NCBI GenBank assembly: GCA_022820645.1
Contig: JAJEFD010000011.1
Coordinates: 1 to 54,672, forward strand
Length of the DNA: 54,672 bases
Direction: 5' to 3'
From: Dehalococcoidia bacterium
Lineage (GTDB): Bacteria; Chloroflexota; Dehalococcoidia; Lucifugimonadales; Australimonadaceae
How positions within the stretch are numbered: position 1 is the stretch's first letter; the number at the start of each line of letters is the position of its first letter. This document shows, in pieces, positions 1-7,927 of this stretch. The position numbers and the translations under genes are program-made. Under the pieces are notes generated by a model. The model was not told where the DNA came from. It did not search any database and saw only the letters and a list, made by a program, of their open reading frames with translations.

Positions 1-120
1 GTCCGCATCAAGATCCCGGTTGATCCACAGGACGGCCTGAGTGAGCCTGGAGAGCAGTTCCTCCGGCGCGGATTCGGCCGGCTCTGGATGGCTTGGGTCG
101 CTGAGGGCGGAGTCCGTCAT
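1..120 (-). CDS. Partial hypothetical protein, N-terminus only
   Basis: The minus strand is open from an ATG at 120 to the left edge and encodes 40 residues beginning MTDSALSDPSHPEP. An acidic, proline-rich start is followed by a stretch that looks helical (EELLSRLTQAVLWINRD). The gene continues outside the window, so no family can be assigned. No strong ribosome-binding site precedes the ATG. The composition looks protein-like, but with so little sequence the call is tentative. Confidence 0.35.
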   Translation of the reverse strand, partial: MTDSALSDPSHPEPAESAPEELLSRLTQAVLWINRDLDAD

Positions 121-482
121 GCTATCGTTTCGTCGCTGTTCCGCATCCGATTGTTCCCAAACAAAGTCCTCCGTGGCCTTGTCCATGCCACGGAGCCATC
201 ACGCAATGTCCCATTTGAAAGCGTAGAAGCCAGCCGGAAGCCGCGACTAGATTCGTTTGAACACAATTGGTCGTGAGTTCTTGGCGTGTACTCCAGGGAG
301 GGACTGCTTATCCTCAGGGTGCAGAGTGATGCACAGAATGGTGTATTCATTCACACACACCGGGTTGTGTGCATTCCCACCTAGCCTTCGCTCCCGTCCG
401 GGCGTATGTTCCGGAACGATGACCTGAGGCAGGCTGTGGGAGTTCCCGCCCGGCACGGTGAGGGTTGATCGCTGGTATCCGG
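121..482. other. Intergenic region before the kinase gene
   Basis: I see no convincing gene here. The short reading frames on both strands have no recognisable features. The region holds one copy of a motif (365-387) that recurs upstream of the secreted-protein gene at 2514. It probably contains the promoter of the kinase/regulator operon. Confidence 0.5.
365..387 (+). promoter_or_regulatory. Shared upstream motif, copy 1
   Basis: TGTGTGCA, five bases, then ACCTAGCCT. The same two blocks with identical spacing occur at 2432-2453. This copy lies about 80-95 bases before the kinase start. It could be a response-regulator operator or an alternative sigma-factor promoter. Confidence 0.45.
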
Positions 483-1709
483 ATGACGAACGCAAGGACC
501 GCGTGGAAACGGCTCGGACCGCTGGTCGAGGCCGACGCCGAGGTGCTGCGCCACACGGTATGGGTCTCGGTATGGGGGCGCTGGCTCATCTGGCTGGCAG
601 GCGCCGGCATGCTCGCCCGCCGCCCGGACGTCTGGTACCCCGAGCAGGTCGAATTCGTCTACCTGAACGTCTCGCTGGCGGTGGTCAACGGCCTGGTCCA
701 CTACCGGCTCCTGAGGAACGGGCCCGTGACGTGGCGCTGGATGGTGGCCCTCAGCGCCGCGGACGTTGCGCTCATCACGGCCAACGTCGCCGTGAACGCC
801 GCGGCGACCGGCAACCTCGACAACCTCGTCTTCCTCGCTTACTACCCGTCCCTCGCCGTCTTCGCCGTGGTCTTCTCCTCGCTCCGGCTCGTCCTGGCGT
901 GGGTGTCGATGACGGCCGCCGTCTACACCTTGGTGTCGCTGACGGCGGGCCCCGGCGTGGACCTGGAGGCGGGCCAGGACAACGTGTTGCTGGCGAGGCT
1001 GGTCATGATGTTTCTCGTCCCCGTGGGCGTGAACCTGGTCGCCCGGTTCGAGCGCGCCAGGAGAGAGGCGGCCATGGCGAGGGAGCGGCGGCTCCAGCAG
1101 GAGCGCATCGAGCTCTCCCAGACCATCCACGACACCAACGCCCAGACCGCGTACATGATCGGCCTCGGCATCGAGGGCGCCATGAAGCTGGCCGGAGACT
1201 CGGACCCCCGGCTGACCGAGCGGCTCGCCGCCACGGCGGCGCTGTCCAGGTCGGCCATGTGGGAGCTCAGGGGGCCCATCGACATGGGCCGCATCTTCAA
1301 GGGGCTCGACCTGGGGCGTGTGCTGGACTCCCACACCGCGGCATTCGCGAAGATAGCATCCGTCCCTGCTGGGATGGTGAAGTCGGGGAAGGAGCCGCCG
1401 CTGCCGACGGATGTCAGGACGGGCCTCTTCACCATCGCGCACAACGCGCTCGCCAACGCCTTCCTGCACGCGCAGGCCGCGAGGGTTGAGGTCAGACTGG
1501 ACTTCGAGGATGACAGCGTGCGCCTCTCCGTCTCCGACGATGGCGTCGGCCTGCCGGACGACTACGCCGGGCGGGGTCGCGGCTTCGGCGGCATGGAGAA
1601 GGAGGCGGAACGGATGGGCGGCAGGCTTATCGTCGAATCGGGCGGAACGGACGGGGGAACGACCATCACCTGTGTGGTCCCCCTCGGGTCCGCCGGGAGA
1701 GGAGGTTGA
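483..1709 (+). CDS. NarL-type sensor histidine kinase
   Basis: Membrane sensor kinase of 408 residues. Several hydrophobic segments occupy about residues 25-185. A charged linker follows, then a HisKA_3-like dimerisation segment with the likely phosphoacceptor His216 (motif TIHDTNAQ). The C-terminal HATPase domain has an N-box (AHNALANAF), a DDGVGLP G1 box and a glycine-rich GRGFGG segment. I chose the ATG at 483; an in-frame TTG at 465 would add six residues. The phosphorylation site reads IHD followed by TNAQ rather than the common HDTVGQ, so it is slightly divergent. It ends two bases before the response-regulator start, so the two form an operon. The N-terminal membrane domain is not one I recognise, so the signal is unknown. 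Confidence 0.9.
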   Translation: MTNARTAWKRLGPLVEADAEVLRHTVWVSVWGRWLIWLAGAGMLARRPDVWYPEQVEFVYLNVSLAVVNGLVHYRLLRNGPVTWRWMVALSAADVALITANVAVNAAATGNLDNLVFLAYYPSLAVFAVVFSSLRLVLAWVSMTAAVYTLVSLTAGPGVDLEAGQDNVLLARLVMMFLVPVGVNLVARFERARREAAMARERRLQQERIELSQTIHDTNAQTAYMIGLGIEGAMKLAGDSDPRLTERLAATAALSRSAMWELRGPIDMGRIFKGLDLGRVLDSHTAAFAKIASVPAGMVKSGKEPPLPTDVRTGLFTIAHNALANAFLHAQAARVEVRLDFEDDSVRLSVSDDGVGLPDDYAGRGRGFGGMEKEAERMGGRLIVESGGTDGGTTITCVVPLGSAGRGG

Positions 1710-1710
1710 T

Positions 1711-2370
1711 ATGTCGGCGACCGATGGGATAAGGGTGATGCTGGTGGACGACCACCCCCTCGTGCGGAGGGGCCTGCGGGAGGTGCTGGAGGACTCGGGC
1801 GGCTTCGAGGTGGTGGCGCAGGCGGCCGACGGTGAGGAGGCCGTCGGCATGGCGGAAGAGACCCGGCCCGACGTCATCGTCATGGACGTGATGATGCCGA
1901 AGAAGGACGGAGTGGAGGCCTGCCGGGACATCCTGGGCCTGCTGCCGGACACGAAGGTGCTGATGCTCACCGCCTCCCCGGAGGGCGACGCGGTGATCGA
2001 GGCGATAGCCGCCGGGGCCACGGGCTTCGTCCAGAAGTACTCGGGCAGCGACGAGATGGTGGAGGCCGTCCGGCACGTTGCGGTGGGGAAGCTGGTGGTC
2101 CCGGACGAGGCCGTGGTGCGGGTCTTCAGGCTGATACGCGATGGGTCCGCGCCCCAGCCGAGCCCGGGGGTGCTGACGGCGAGAGAGCGGGAGATCCTCT
2201 CCCACTTCGCCAGGGGGAAGTCGTACGCGGGGATAGGCGAGGAGTTGGGCGTCAAGATGGTGACGGCCAGGAATGCCATCTACCGTATCCAGGACAAGCT
2301 GAACATCGCGTCGAAGCAGGAGCTCGTGGTGTGGGCCGTGCGGGAAGGGTTGCTGGAAGAGGAGGAGTGA
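1711..2370 (+). CDS. NarL/LuxR-type response regulator
   Basis: 219-residue two-domain response regulator, the evident partner of the kinase. The receiver domain (about residues 7-125) has the acidic pair Asp13/Asp14, phosphoacceptor Asp59 in VIVMDVMMP, Thr87 and Lys109. A LuxR-type helix-turn-helix follows at about 155-215 (LTAREREIL, then a recognition helix in VKMVTARNAIYRIQ). The ATG at 1711 has a GGAGG site five bases upstream. A longer in-frame reading toward 1411 exists but overlaps the kinase and lacks a ribosome site. A likely target is its own operon and the secreted-protein gene at 2514, since both carry the same upstream motif; that link is inference. Confidence 0.93.
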   Translation: MSATDGIRVMLVDDHPLVRRGLREVLEDSGGFEVVAQAADGEEAVGMAEETRPDVIVMDVMMPKKDGVEACRDILGLLPDTKVLMLTASPEGDAVIEAIAAGATGFVQKYSGSDEMVEAVRHVAVGKLVVPDEAVVRVFRLIRDGSAPQPSPGVLTAREREILSHFARGKSYAGIGEELGVKMVTARNAIYRIQDKLNIASKQELVVWAVREGLLEEEE

Positions 2371-2426
2371 TCCTCCACCGTACGGAGAGGCGATTACCTC
2401 CCAGGGGAGCACCGAACTCACGCCCC

Positions 2427-2453
2427 GATTGTGTGTGCAATCAGACCTAGCCT
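2427..2453 (+). promoter_or_regulatory. Shared upstream motif, copy 2
   Basis: Second copy of TGTGTGCA-N5-ACCTAGCCT (2432-2453), about 60 bases before the secreted-protein start. The left part also forms an inverted repeat, GATTG-N6-CAATC (2427-2442). Its location between the two-component operon and the next gene suggests a shared regulator. Confidence 0.45.
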
Positions 2454-2513
2454 CCCTGGGCTGACGGAGGGAACATGGCCGCCTAACCCTCCTCACCGGT
2501 ATAGGACGGCGTA

Positions 2514-3338
2514 TTGAAGAAGAACGACATGGTCTACAGGATCGTCGGATTGGTAGTCGTGGTGGCCCTGGTCCTGACGGTCTACGTGGTCGCCCGCGCC
2601 GACTACAACATAGGCGACGTGTGTGGGCTGTCTGAAGACGGCGACGGTCGCACGTACATCTCCCGCATGGCGGACAGGGACGGGGATGGTACAGCGGACG
2701 TCTGCCGTGCTACGAATCAGGTCACAGCGCCGCTGAGTACCAGCATTCCGGAGGACCAGCGGCCGGACTATGAGGGTTACCCAGGCGTGTACTCATCGAA
2801 GGACTATGACTACGACCGTCGCTTCCGGCGGGATTTCCTCAACAACCTGGAGCCGGAGAGGCCGCCCGGTCATGTGCTCGCGACCATCGTACCTTCTTCC
2901 GGTTCAATGGCAGGCACCCCGGTTCCTGTGTGGATTCGACCTGAACGGACAAGCAGGTCGGAACCTACTCCGGTCTACTACTACGGCTCGTCCAACGAGA
3001 CTTGGTCGGAGACCAGGGATATCGAGGACGACCTGTTCCGTCAGGAGGGCAGGTCGTGGAAAACGTGTGATAACGGTGAGGTGCTGATCCATAACCACGG
3101 GACATCCGATTCCAACATCGGATGGTTGTCGTGTGAGTCGCGTGCGGAGTACAACTCCGAGTCTTCGTACTACTACCAGGAGTACTACGCTTCCACGGGC
3201 CGTACCTCGATAAGAGACCACGGCCACACGACCTCGTCGGACCATGGCGGCGTGTCTCATCGGCACCGTCCGACCCCCACCCCGACACCGACCCCCACCC
3301 CGACCCCGGCACCGTCCCCGACGCCGGTGGGCCAGTAA
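2514..3338 (+). CDS. Secreted or membrane-anchored protein with TP-rich tail
   Basis: 274 residues with an N-terminal hydrophobic segment (about 8-28) that could be a signal peptide or anchor. Asp-rich repeats follow (SEDGDGRTY, then DRDGDGTADVC) that resemble thrombospondin type 3 or EF-hand-like calcium loops. The middle is rich in Tyr and Ser. The C-terminus is a His-containing stretch followed by alternating Pro-Thr. The start is TTG with an AGGACGG-like site; an ATG at 2529 is the alternative. I recognise no enzyme family. It lies directly downstream of the two-component operon and shares its upstream motif, so it may be a regulated surface protein. Confidence 0.7.
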   Translation: MKKNDMVYRIVGLVVVVALVLTVYVVARADYNIGDVCGLSEDGDGRTYISRMADRDGDGTADVCRATNQVTAPLSTSIPEDQRPDYEGYPGVYSSKDYDYDRRFRRDFLNNLEPERPPGHVLATIVPSSGSMAGTPVPVWIRPERTSRSEPTPVYYYGSSNETWSETRDIEDDLFRQEGRSWKTCDNGEVLIHNHGTSDSNIGWLSCESRAEYNSESSYYYQEYYASTGRTSIRDHGHTTSSDHGGVSHRHRPTPTPTPTPTPTPAPSPTPVGQ

Positions 3339-3453
3339 CAGCATCAGGTCGTTCAACCCGTCTTCCTGACAGGCACCCGGGACGTGGCTTGCACAGATGC
3401 CGTTCCCGTGCTCCTGGTTGGGCTATTGCCCGTTGTGCCGGGAGGCCCTCGCA

Positions 3454-3558
3454 CTATTGGAACGTGGCTTGGCCGTACCAGAGGCCGCCTACGATGGTGG
3501 CGCCCAGGATGAGGCCAAGTAGGAATGCGATAGCGATGTTCTGCCAGTTGGTGTTCAT
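3454..3558 (-). CDS. 34-residue single-pass membrane peptide
   Basis: Very short reading frame starting MNTNWQNIAIAFLLG. One glycine-zipper-like hydrophobic helix (about residues 7-26) is followed by a short WYGQATFQ tail. The amino-acid pattern is typical of small bacterial membrane proteins and unlike a random high-GC frame. No good ribosome-binding site is visible, so it could be translated weakly or not at all. It is the last candidate in a minus-strand series of membrane-protein genes starting at 6834. Confidence 0.4.
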   Translation of the reverse strand: MNTNWQNIAIAFLLGLILGATIVGGLWYGQATFQ

Positions 3559-3790
3559 GGGTGCTGGAGGTTATGCGAGGAACATTGGCGCCTGCAACTC
3601 TTCGTGAAGCAGTGCCAGCCCTGCAATAGCCTCGGCGCTGCTGGCCGCGCTGGCCATCGTGACGGCGAGGCACGATTCCAGTTCGACGGGCGTGTGCTCT
3701 CTGAAACCACGGGCGGACCGTTGAGCAGCGCGCACTGCGGCGAACTCCTGGTTGCTGCTTGGGTGTATGGGGGGCTGGCTGCGCTGTGGG

Positions 3791-3976
3791 CTAGAACGAA
3801 CCCATCAGGGTCGCGACGAGCAGCAACACCAGACCCGCGCCCGCGACCAGCACTGCTCTCTTCGCATCGCGGGCTACCACCTCGCCGTCGTTGCGCTGCA
3901 TCGAGAACCACACAACCGCGAGTGCCGCCGCCTCGAGCAGCAGGCTGATGATCACCAGGACATTCGTGAATCCCAT
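3791..3976 (-). CDS. Small two-helix membrane protein
   Basis: 61 residues with two hydrophobic segments (about 4-22 and 40-58) separated by a charged loop (MQRNDGEVVARDAKR). The ATG at 3976 is preceded by GGGGAGG at good spacing. An upstream in-frame GTG at 3991 would place the ribosome site inside the gene, so I rejected it. I do not recognise the family. It lies downstream of the MMPL transporter on the same strand, and could be an accessory subunit or an unrelated small membrane protein. Confidence 0.65.
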   Translation of the reverse strand: MGFTNVLVIISLLLEAAALAVVWFSMQRNDGEVVARDAKRAVLVAGAGLVLLLVATLMGSF

Positions 3977-4211
3977 CGCGCCTCCCCTCACGTGACCCGG
4001 CGGCTACTCTGCCGCCCCGTCCCAGGCACGCAGTGCCACGCCGGCCTCGCCCACGACCCGGTCACCGCGTTCGCTACCAATCTTTCCTCTGCTGCTCCGC
4101 AGGCCCGCGTCCCGTCCGCCATGCGGTCTCACGGAAGCGGAAGCCCGCCCCATCTCCCTGGGAAGTGCGCCGTCCGCTCGCACGTCGGCCGCCAACCGGA
4201 GCAGGGTCGCG

Positions 4212-6413
4212 TCAGCTCCCGACGCGTGAGGGCCACCAGTTCCACCGGCCGATCATGGAGACCAGCGACGGCACTATCAGCGTTCGGGTGACGAACGTAT
4301 CGATCAGCACGCCGACTGCGACCCCGAATCCGAGCTGCAGCAGGTCCTGCAGGGGGAGCGTCATGAGCGCCGAGAACGTGCCGGCGAGGATGATGCCCGC
4401 CGAGGTGATGACGGGTCCGGTGCGTGCGAGGGCGTAGTGGGTCGCGTCGGTGAGCGGGGCGCTCCTCGCCTCCTCGCGGACCCGCGACATGAGGTAGATG
4501 TTGTAGTCGACGCTCAGCGCGTTGAGGAACACGAACAAGTAGAACGGAACGGCCGGCCCGACCCCGGCATGACCCATCACGCCGACGAACACCACAACGG
4601 AGAAGCCGAGCGTGGCGAAGTACGTGAAGGCAATCGTGGCCATGAGGTAGAGGGGCGCGATCAGCGAGCGCAGCAGCAGCGCCAGCACGACACCGATGGC
4701 CAGGAGGATCAGGGGAAGCACCACGAGCGAGTCCCGGTCGCCTGCCGTTCGCGTGTCGTAGGACTCCGCGGTGTCCCCTCCGATGAGCACGCTCCCGGCG
4801 GGCAGACCGAGGCGCTCTGCACTTGCTCGGGCGAGGGCACGCAGATCGGGCACCGCGTCCAGGGCTTCCCGTGAGAACGGGTTGTCCTTGAGGACGATCT
4901 CGATGAGCGCCGCATCTCCATCGGCGGAGACGAAGCGCTGTGCGACGGACTCCGGCAGTGAGGAGGCCGGGGGGCTTTCTGCGCCCAGGGGCTTGGTAGG
5001 TCCGGAGACGTCGGCGACGGCCGGGTGCTGCAGCATCTCCAGCGTCAGGACATCCAACCGATTGAGCACGACGGGATCGAGGCCGGAACCCGGGGGCAGG
5101 GAGACGTACAGCCGCGTCGGCGAGAGCTCGCCCGCCGGGAAGCCGCCCCGCAGCAGCTCGAAGCTGCGGACGGACTCGGCGCTCCCTGGCAGGCTCTCGA
5201 GTTGGTCGTAGTTGGTTCGGTACGAGGTCAGCCCCGCAACCAGCACCATGAGGGCCAGGACCGTCGCGGTAAGGGTCAGGCCCGGCCTGCGCAGCACCAC
5301 GCCGCCGATCCTGCCGTACACGCTGCGACGCCAGTCGGCCTGGGTCTCCGTTGTGCTCGCCGGGCGGGGCTTCACGGGCCAGAAGGCGCGCCTGCCCAGG
5401 ATCGTCAGCACCGCTGGGATGAGGGTGAGCGCAGCCAACATCATCAGCGCGACGGCGAGGGCGATGACGGGACCGAGCGCCTGGTAGGAGCGCAGCGTCG
5501 CGAGCACGAGCGCGGCGCAGGCGACGAGGATGGTGGCGCCCGCGGAAGCCACGGCGGCGCCGACGCCCCGCATGGTCCGCCTCATCGCTTCGTGGCGGTC
5601 GTCGCTGCGGGCCAGCTCCTCGCGGAAGCGCGCCGAGATGAAGAGGACGTAGTCGGTCCCGGTGCCGAAGAGCACCACCGTCATGATTCCCGTGGTCTGC
5701 CCGGATACCGGCACGCCGAAGGTGAGCGCGTACCAGGCAGCCAGGGCTCCTGCGATCTGGAAGACGAGTCCCACACCCAGCAGCGGGACCGCCGCCATGA
5801 CGGGCGAGCGATAGATGATGACCAGCAGGGTGAGCACGAGCAGGACCGTCACCAGCAGGAGGAGGGTATCGATCTGCGCGAAGACGCCGACGAGGTCGGC
5901 GACGAGGCCGCCCGGTCCGCCCACGGCGACCTCCACCCCGGCAAGGTCGAGGGAAGCCGACCGATCCCGGATGGCGTCCAGCGTGTCGAGGAACGGCTGC
6001 TCGGCGGGTTCGCCTGCGACCTCGGCGAAGACGTACATCGTCGTGCCGTCGGGGGACACCAGGCCCGCGCCCGCACCGGGACTGAGCACCTGGCCCACGT
6101 TGTCCGGTGCGTTCGGGCCGGCAAGCCACCCCGCGACCTCCTCGGCCGCCGCGTATGCGGCCGGGCCGAGGCCGTCCGGCTGCCGGAACACGATCAGCAC
6201 GGGAGTACCGGCAGAGGGGAAGTGCTCCCGTGCGAACTCGTAGGCCCGGGTAGCCTCGGCGTCCCCGGGCAGAAAGAGCGCCTGCTCGTTCTCGCTTGCT
6301 TCGTCCAGCGATGGGAGCTGCGACAGCAGCACGCCTGCGACGACCACCCAGGAGGCGAGCGTGATCCACTTGCCGCGAGGACTCGATACGAAGTCGGTCA
6401 GACGGCCGAACAC
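4212..6413 (-). CDS. MMPL/RND-superfamily transporter
   Basis: About 733 residues with the duplicated RND layout. One N-terminal helix is followed by a large extracytoplasmic domain, a block of five or six helices around residues 180-350, a second soluble domain, and a second helix block near the C-terminus. Typical MMPL sequence is visible, for example SGQTTGIMTVVLFGTGTDY in the first block and a matching FVFLNALSVDYNIYLMSR in the second. Such proteins export lipids or drugs using the proton gradient. The GTG at 6413 has an AAGGA site; a TTG at 6434 lacks one. It follows the DUF378 gene on the same strand. The substrate cannot be told. Confidence 0.9.
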   Translation of the reverse strand: MFGRLTDFVSSPRGKWITLASWVVVAGVLLSQLPSLDEASENEQALFLPGDAEATRAYEFAREHFPSAGTPVLIVFRQPDGLGPAAYAAAEEVAGWLAGPNAPDNVGQVLSPGAGAGLVSPDGTTMYVFAEVAGEPAEQPFLDTLDAIRDRSASLDLAGVEVAVGGPGGLVADLVGVFAQIDTLLLLVTVLLVLTLLVIIYRSPVMAAVPLLGVGLVFQIAGALAAWYALTFGVPVSGQTTGIMTVVLFGTGTDYVLFISARFREELARSDDRHEAMRRTMRGVGAAVASAGATILVACAALVLATLRSYQALGPVIALAVALMMLAALTLIPAVLTILGRRAFWPVKPRPASTTETQADWRRSVYGRIGGVVLRRPGLTLTATVLALMVLVAGLTSYRTNYDQLESLPGSAESVRSFELLRGGFPAGELSPTRLYVSLPPGSGLDPVVLNRLDVLTLEMLQHPAVADVSGPTKPLGAESPPASSLPESVAQRFVSADGDAALIEIVLKDNPFSREALDAVPDLRALARASAERLGLPAGSVLIGGDTAESYDTRTAGDRDSLVVLPLILLAIGVVLALLLRSLIAPLYLMATIAFTYFATLGFSVVVFVGVMGHAGVGPAVPFYLFVFLNALSVDYNIYLMSRVREEARSAPLTDATHYALARTGPVITSAGIILAGTFSALMTLPLQDLLQLGFGVAVGVLIDTFVTRTLIVPSLVSMIGRWNWWPSRVGS

Positions 6414-6627
6414 GATCCGCTTCCTTCGCAGCAAGGCATCGTGAAGAGTCCAACGACGTTGTACATTGGAGGAGTTCTGGCCCGACGTGGATGTCCTGCT
6501 TGCATCAAGACGGCTGGGTCCTGTGCCGACAGGCAGTCACTACAGGAAGGCCAGGGCGCCGCCGCCGCGGGGTGGCTCACGACGACGGCGAAACCCTTCA
6601 ACGAACCGGAGTCCTGGCACTGGGCGA

Positions 6628-6834
6628 TCAGGCGATCTCGCCGATCGCCGTCAGGCTGACGATTCCGGCTATGGCCACAAGCACGTAGACGAGCCGGGAG
6701 AACAAGTTGACCTCGCCGAACTTCAGGCCGCCGGCCACGAGGGCTACGAGGTCGAACCGGAACAGCGCGACCAGCCCCCAGTTCAACGCACCGACCGCTG
6801 CCAGGACAATCGCTATGATCTGGACTACTTCCAT
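6628..6834 (-). CDS. DUF378 small membrane protein
   Basis: 68 residues starting MEVVQIIAIVLAAVGALNW, with the GALNWGLVALFRFDLV segment characteristic of DUF378 (YuzA-like) proteins. Two hydrophobic helices are visible (about 4-28 and 45-64). The ATG at 6834 has GGAGG six bases upstream. Its promoter region is shared with the divergent B12-binding regulator, which makes it a likely target of that protein. The function of DUF378 proteins is not known. Confidence 0.85.
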   Translation of the reverse strand: MEVVQIIAIVLAAVGALNWGLVALFRFDLVALVAGGLKFGEVNLFSRLVYVLVAIAGIVSLTAIGEIA

Positions 6835-6872
6835 GGGGTTCCTCCTTCGGGACCTGCTGTATGATGCGGTAT

Positions 6873-6913
6873 AAACATAACATATATGGAAAGATATGTC
6901 TAGTATAATAGAC
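6873..6913. promoter_or_regulatory. Divergent promoters with overlapping palindrome
   Basis: An AT-rich island in otherwise GC-rich DNA. On the plus strand there is a perfect TATAAT at 6904-6909 for the B12-binding regulator. On the minus strand TAGACA (6897-6902) is 17 bases from TATGTT (6874-6879) for the DUF378 gene. The inverted repeat GTCTA-N6-TAGAC (6898-6913) overlaps the plus -10 box and the minus -35 box. A second, ACATAT-N8-ATATGT, lies just to the left. This is the arrangement expected of an operator controlling both directions. Confidence 0.6.
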
Positions 6914-6946
6914 TTACGAGGAGCAGATTCCCTGGGAAGGGACTTG

Positions 6947-7882
6947 ATGAACCAAGCGAACCGGATCACCGAAGCGAGAGAGCAGTACAGCAGGGCAGCG
7001 CTGCTCGGTGAGCGCGCGCTGGCGCGGTCGGTGCTCGAGCAGGCGATCGACCGGGGCATCAGCCATGCCGACCTCTACCTGCAGGTGCTCACCCCGGCGC
7101 AGGTGCGGATGGGGGAGCTGTGGCACGAGGGAGAGATCAACACCGCGCAGGAGCACCTGGCCACCACGGTCACTATGGAGATGATGGACCTGCTCCGACA
7201 GACGATGGCGCCCCGGAAGAGCCTGGGTGTGCGGGCGGTGGTCACCCCGGTCGAGGGAGACCAGCACTACGTCGGCGCACGTATGGTTGCCGACCTCCTC
7301 CTGATGGATGGCTGGGAGGTCGACTTCCTCGGGAACGGCACGCCCGCTGCTGATCTCGCCGCATTCGTTCAGCAGCGGCGGGCCGACCTCGTTGCGCTCT
7401 CCGCAACGATGCCCGAGTTGCTCCTCAACGCGCGGGTCGCCGCGGACGCAGTGCGCGCACTGCGTCCACCGAGGCCGAAGGTGCTGCTGGGGGGCGCAGC
7501 CGTCGCCGGCGGCGACGAGGACCCGGAGTTGCTTGGGTGCGATGCGATAGCCTGCAGCGCCATCGAGGCGCTGGCCGAGGCGCGCCGCCTCGTCGGCCTG
7601 ACCGCAGAGAGAGCGACGCTCCAGGAGCAGCTGGAGTGGATGGGTCAACGGATCAAGGCGGCCCGCACCAGGCTGCGGATGACGCAGCTCGACCTGGCGG
7701 ATGCTTCCGGCTTGGAGCGCTCCTACATCAGTTCGGTGGAGCATGGGAGGCAGAACCTCACTATCGGGGCGGTGTTGAAGATAGCGCATGCGCTGGACGT
7801 GGCCCCCGGCGAGCTGCTTGCGCCTCCGGTGCAGGAGAGCGCGTCCCATCAGGCCGGGCCGGACCAGGGACCTTCGCCGTAG
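6947..7882 (+). CDS. CarH-like B12-binding photosensor with C-terminal XRE domain
   Basis: 311 residues. An N-terminal four-helix cap domain (B12-binding_2, about 10-90) has Trp59-His60, nine residues after Trp59, then Glu69-His70. This matches the Trp, upper-ligand His and Glu-His residues that cap adenosylcobalamin in CarH. A Rossmann-like B12 domain (about 94-215) has Asp105-x-His107-x2-Gly110, the base-off lower-ligand motif, and LLGGAAV. The C-terminus (about 232-292) is an XRE-type helix-turn-helix. CarH normally has an N-terminal MerR domain, so this architecture is reversed and swapped. I chose ATG 6947, with a GGAAGGGA site; the ATG at 6896 would put the TATAAT box inside the gene. 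It probably autoregulates and controls the divergent genes and the downstream glycosylase in response to light. Confidence 0.85.
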   Translation: MNQANRITEAREQYSRAALLGERALARSVLEQAIDRGISHADLYLQVLTPAQVRMGELWHEGEINTAQEHLATTVTMEMMDLLRQTMAPRKSLGVRAVVTPVEGDQHYVGARMVADLLLMDGWEVDFLGNGTPAADLAAFVQQRRADLVALSATMPELLLNARVAADAVRALRPPRPKVLLGGAAVAGGDEDPELLGCDAIACSAIEALAEARRLVGLTAERATLQEQLEWMGQRIKAARTRLRMTQLDLADASGLERSYISSVEHGRQNLTIGAVLKIAHALDVAPGELLAPPVQESASHQAGPDQGPSP

Positions 7883-7909
7883 GTCACGGGCTGCAGTGGT
7901 GACGAGCCC
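7883..7909 (+). other. Possible pseudoknot or hairpin after the regulator
   Basis: GTCAC (7883-7887) can pair with GTGAC (7899-7903), and GGGCT (7888-7892) with AGCCC (7905-7909). The nested order of the two stems is that of an H-type pseudoknot. A simple 6-bp hairpin using only the second pairing is the alternative. It sits between the regulator stop and the next start codon. No known riboswitch class matches by eye. Confidence 0.3.
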
Positions 7910-7927
7910 GCGCGCTGGAGGCAGCAG

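Noticed and set aside
381..2279. Long minus-strand open frame of 632 codons opposite the kinase and regulator
   Set aside because: Low-complexity Arg/Pro/Ser-rich product typical of antisense frames in high-GC DNA; the plus-strand genes have clear domains and ribosome sites.
3559..3790. Plus- and minus-strand frames in the gap between the two small membrane genes
   Set aside because: Composition and lack of start signals suggest non-coding sequence.
6896..6946. Earlier ATG for the B12-binding regulator
   Set aside because: It would place the TATAAT box and palindrome inside the coding region, and the 17 added residues resemble nothing in the family; ATG 6947 has a ribosome site.
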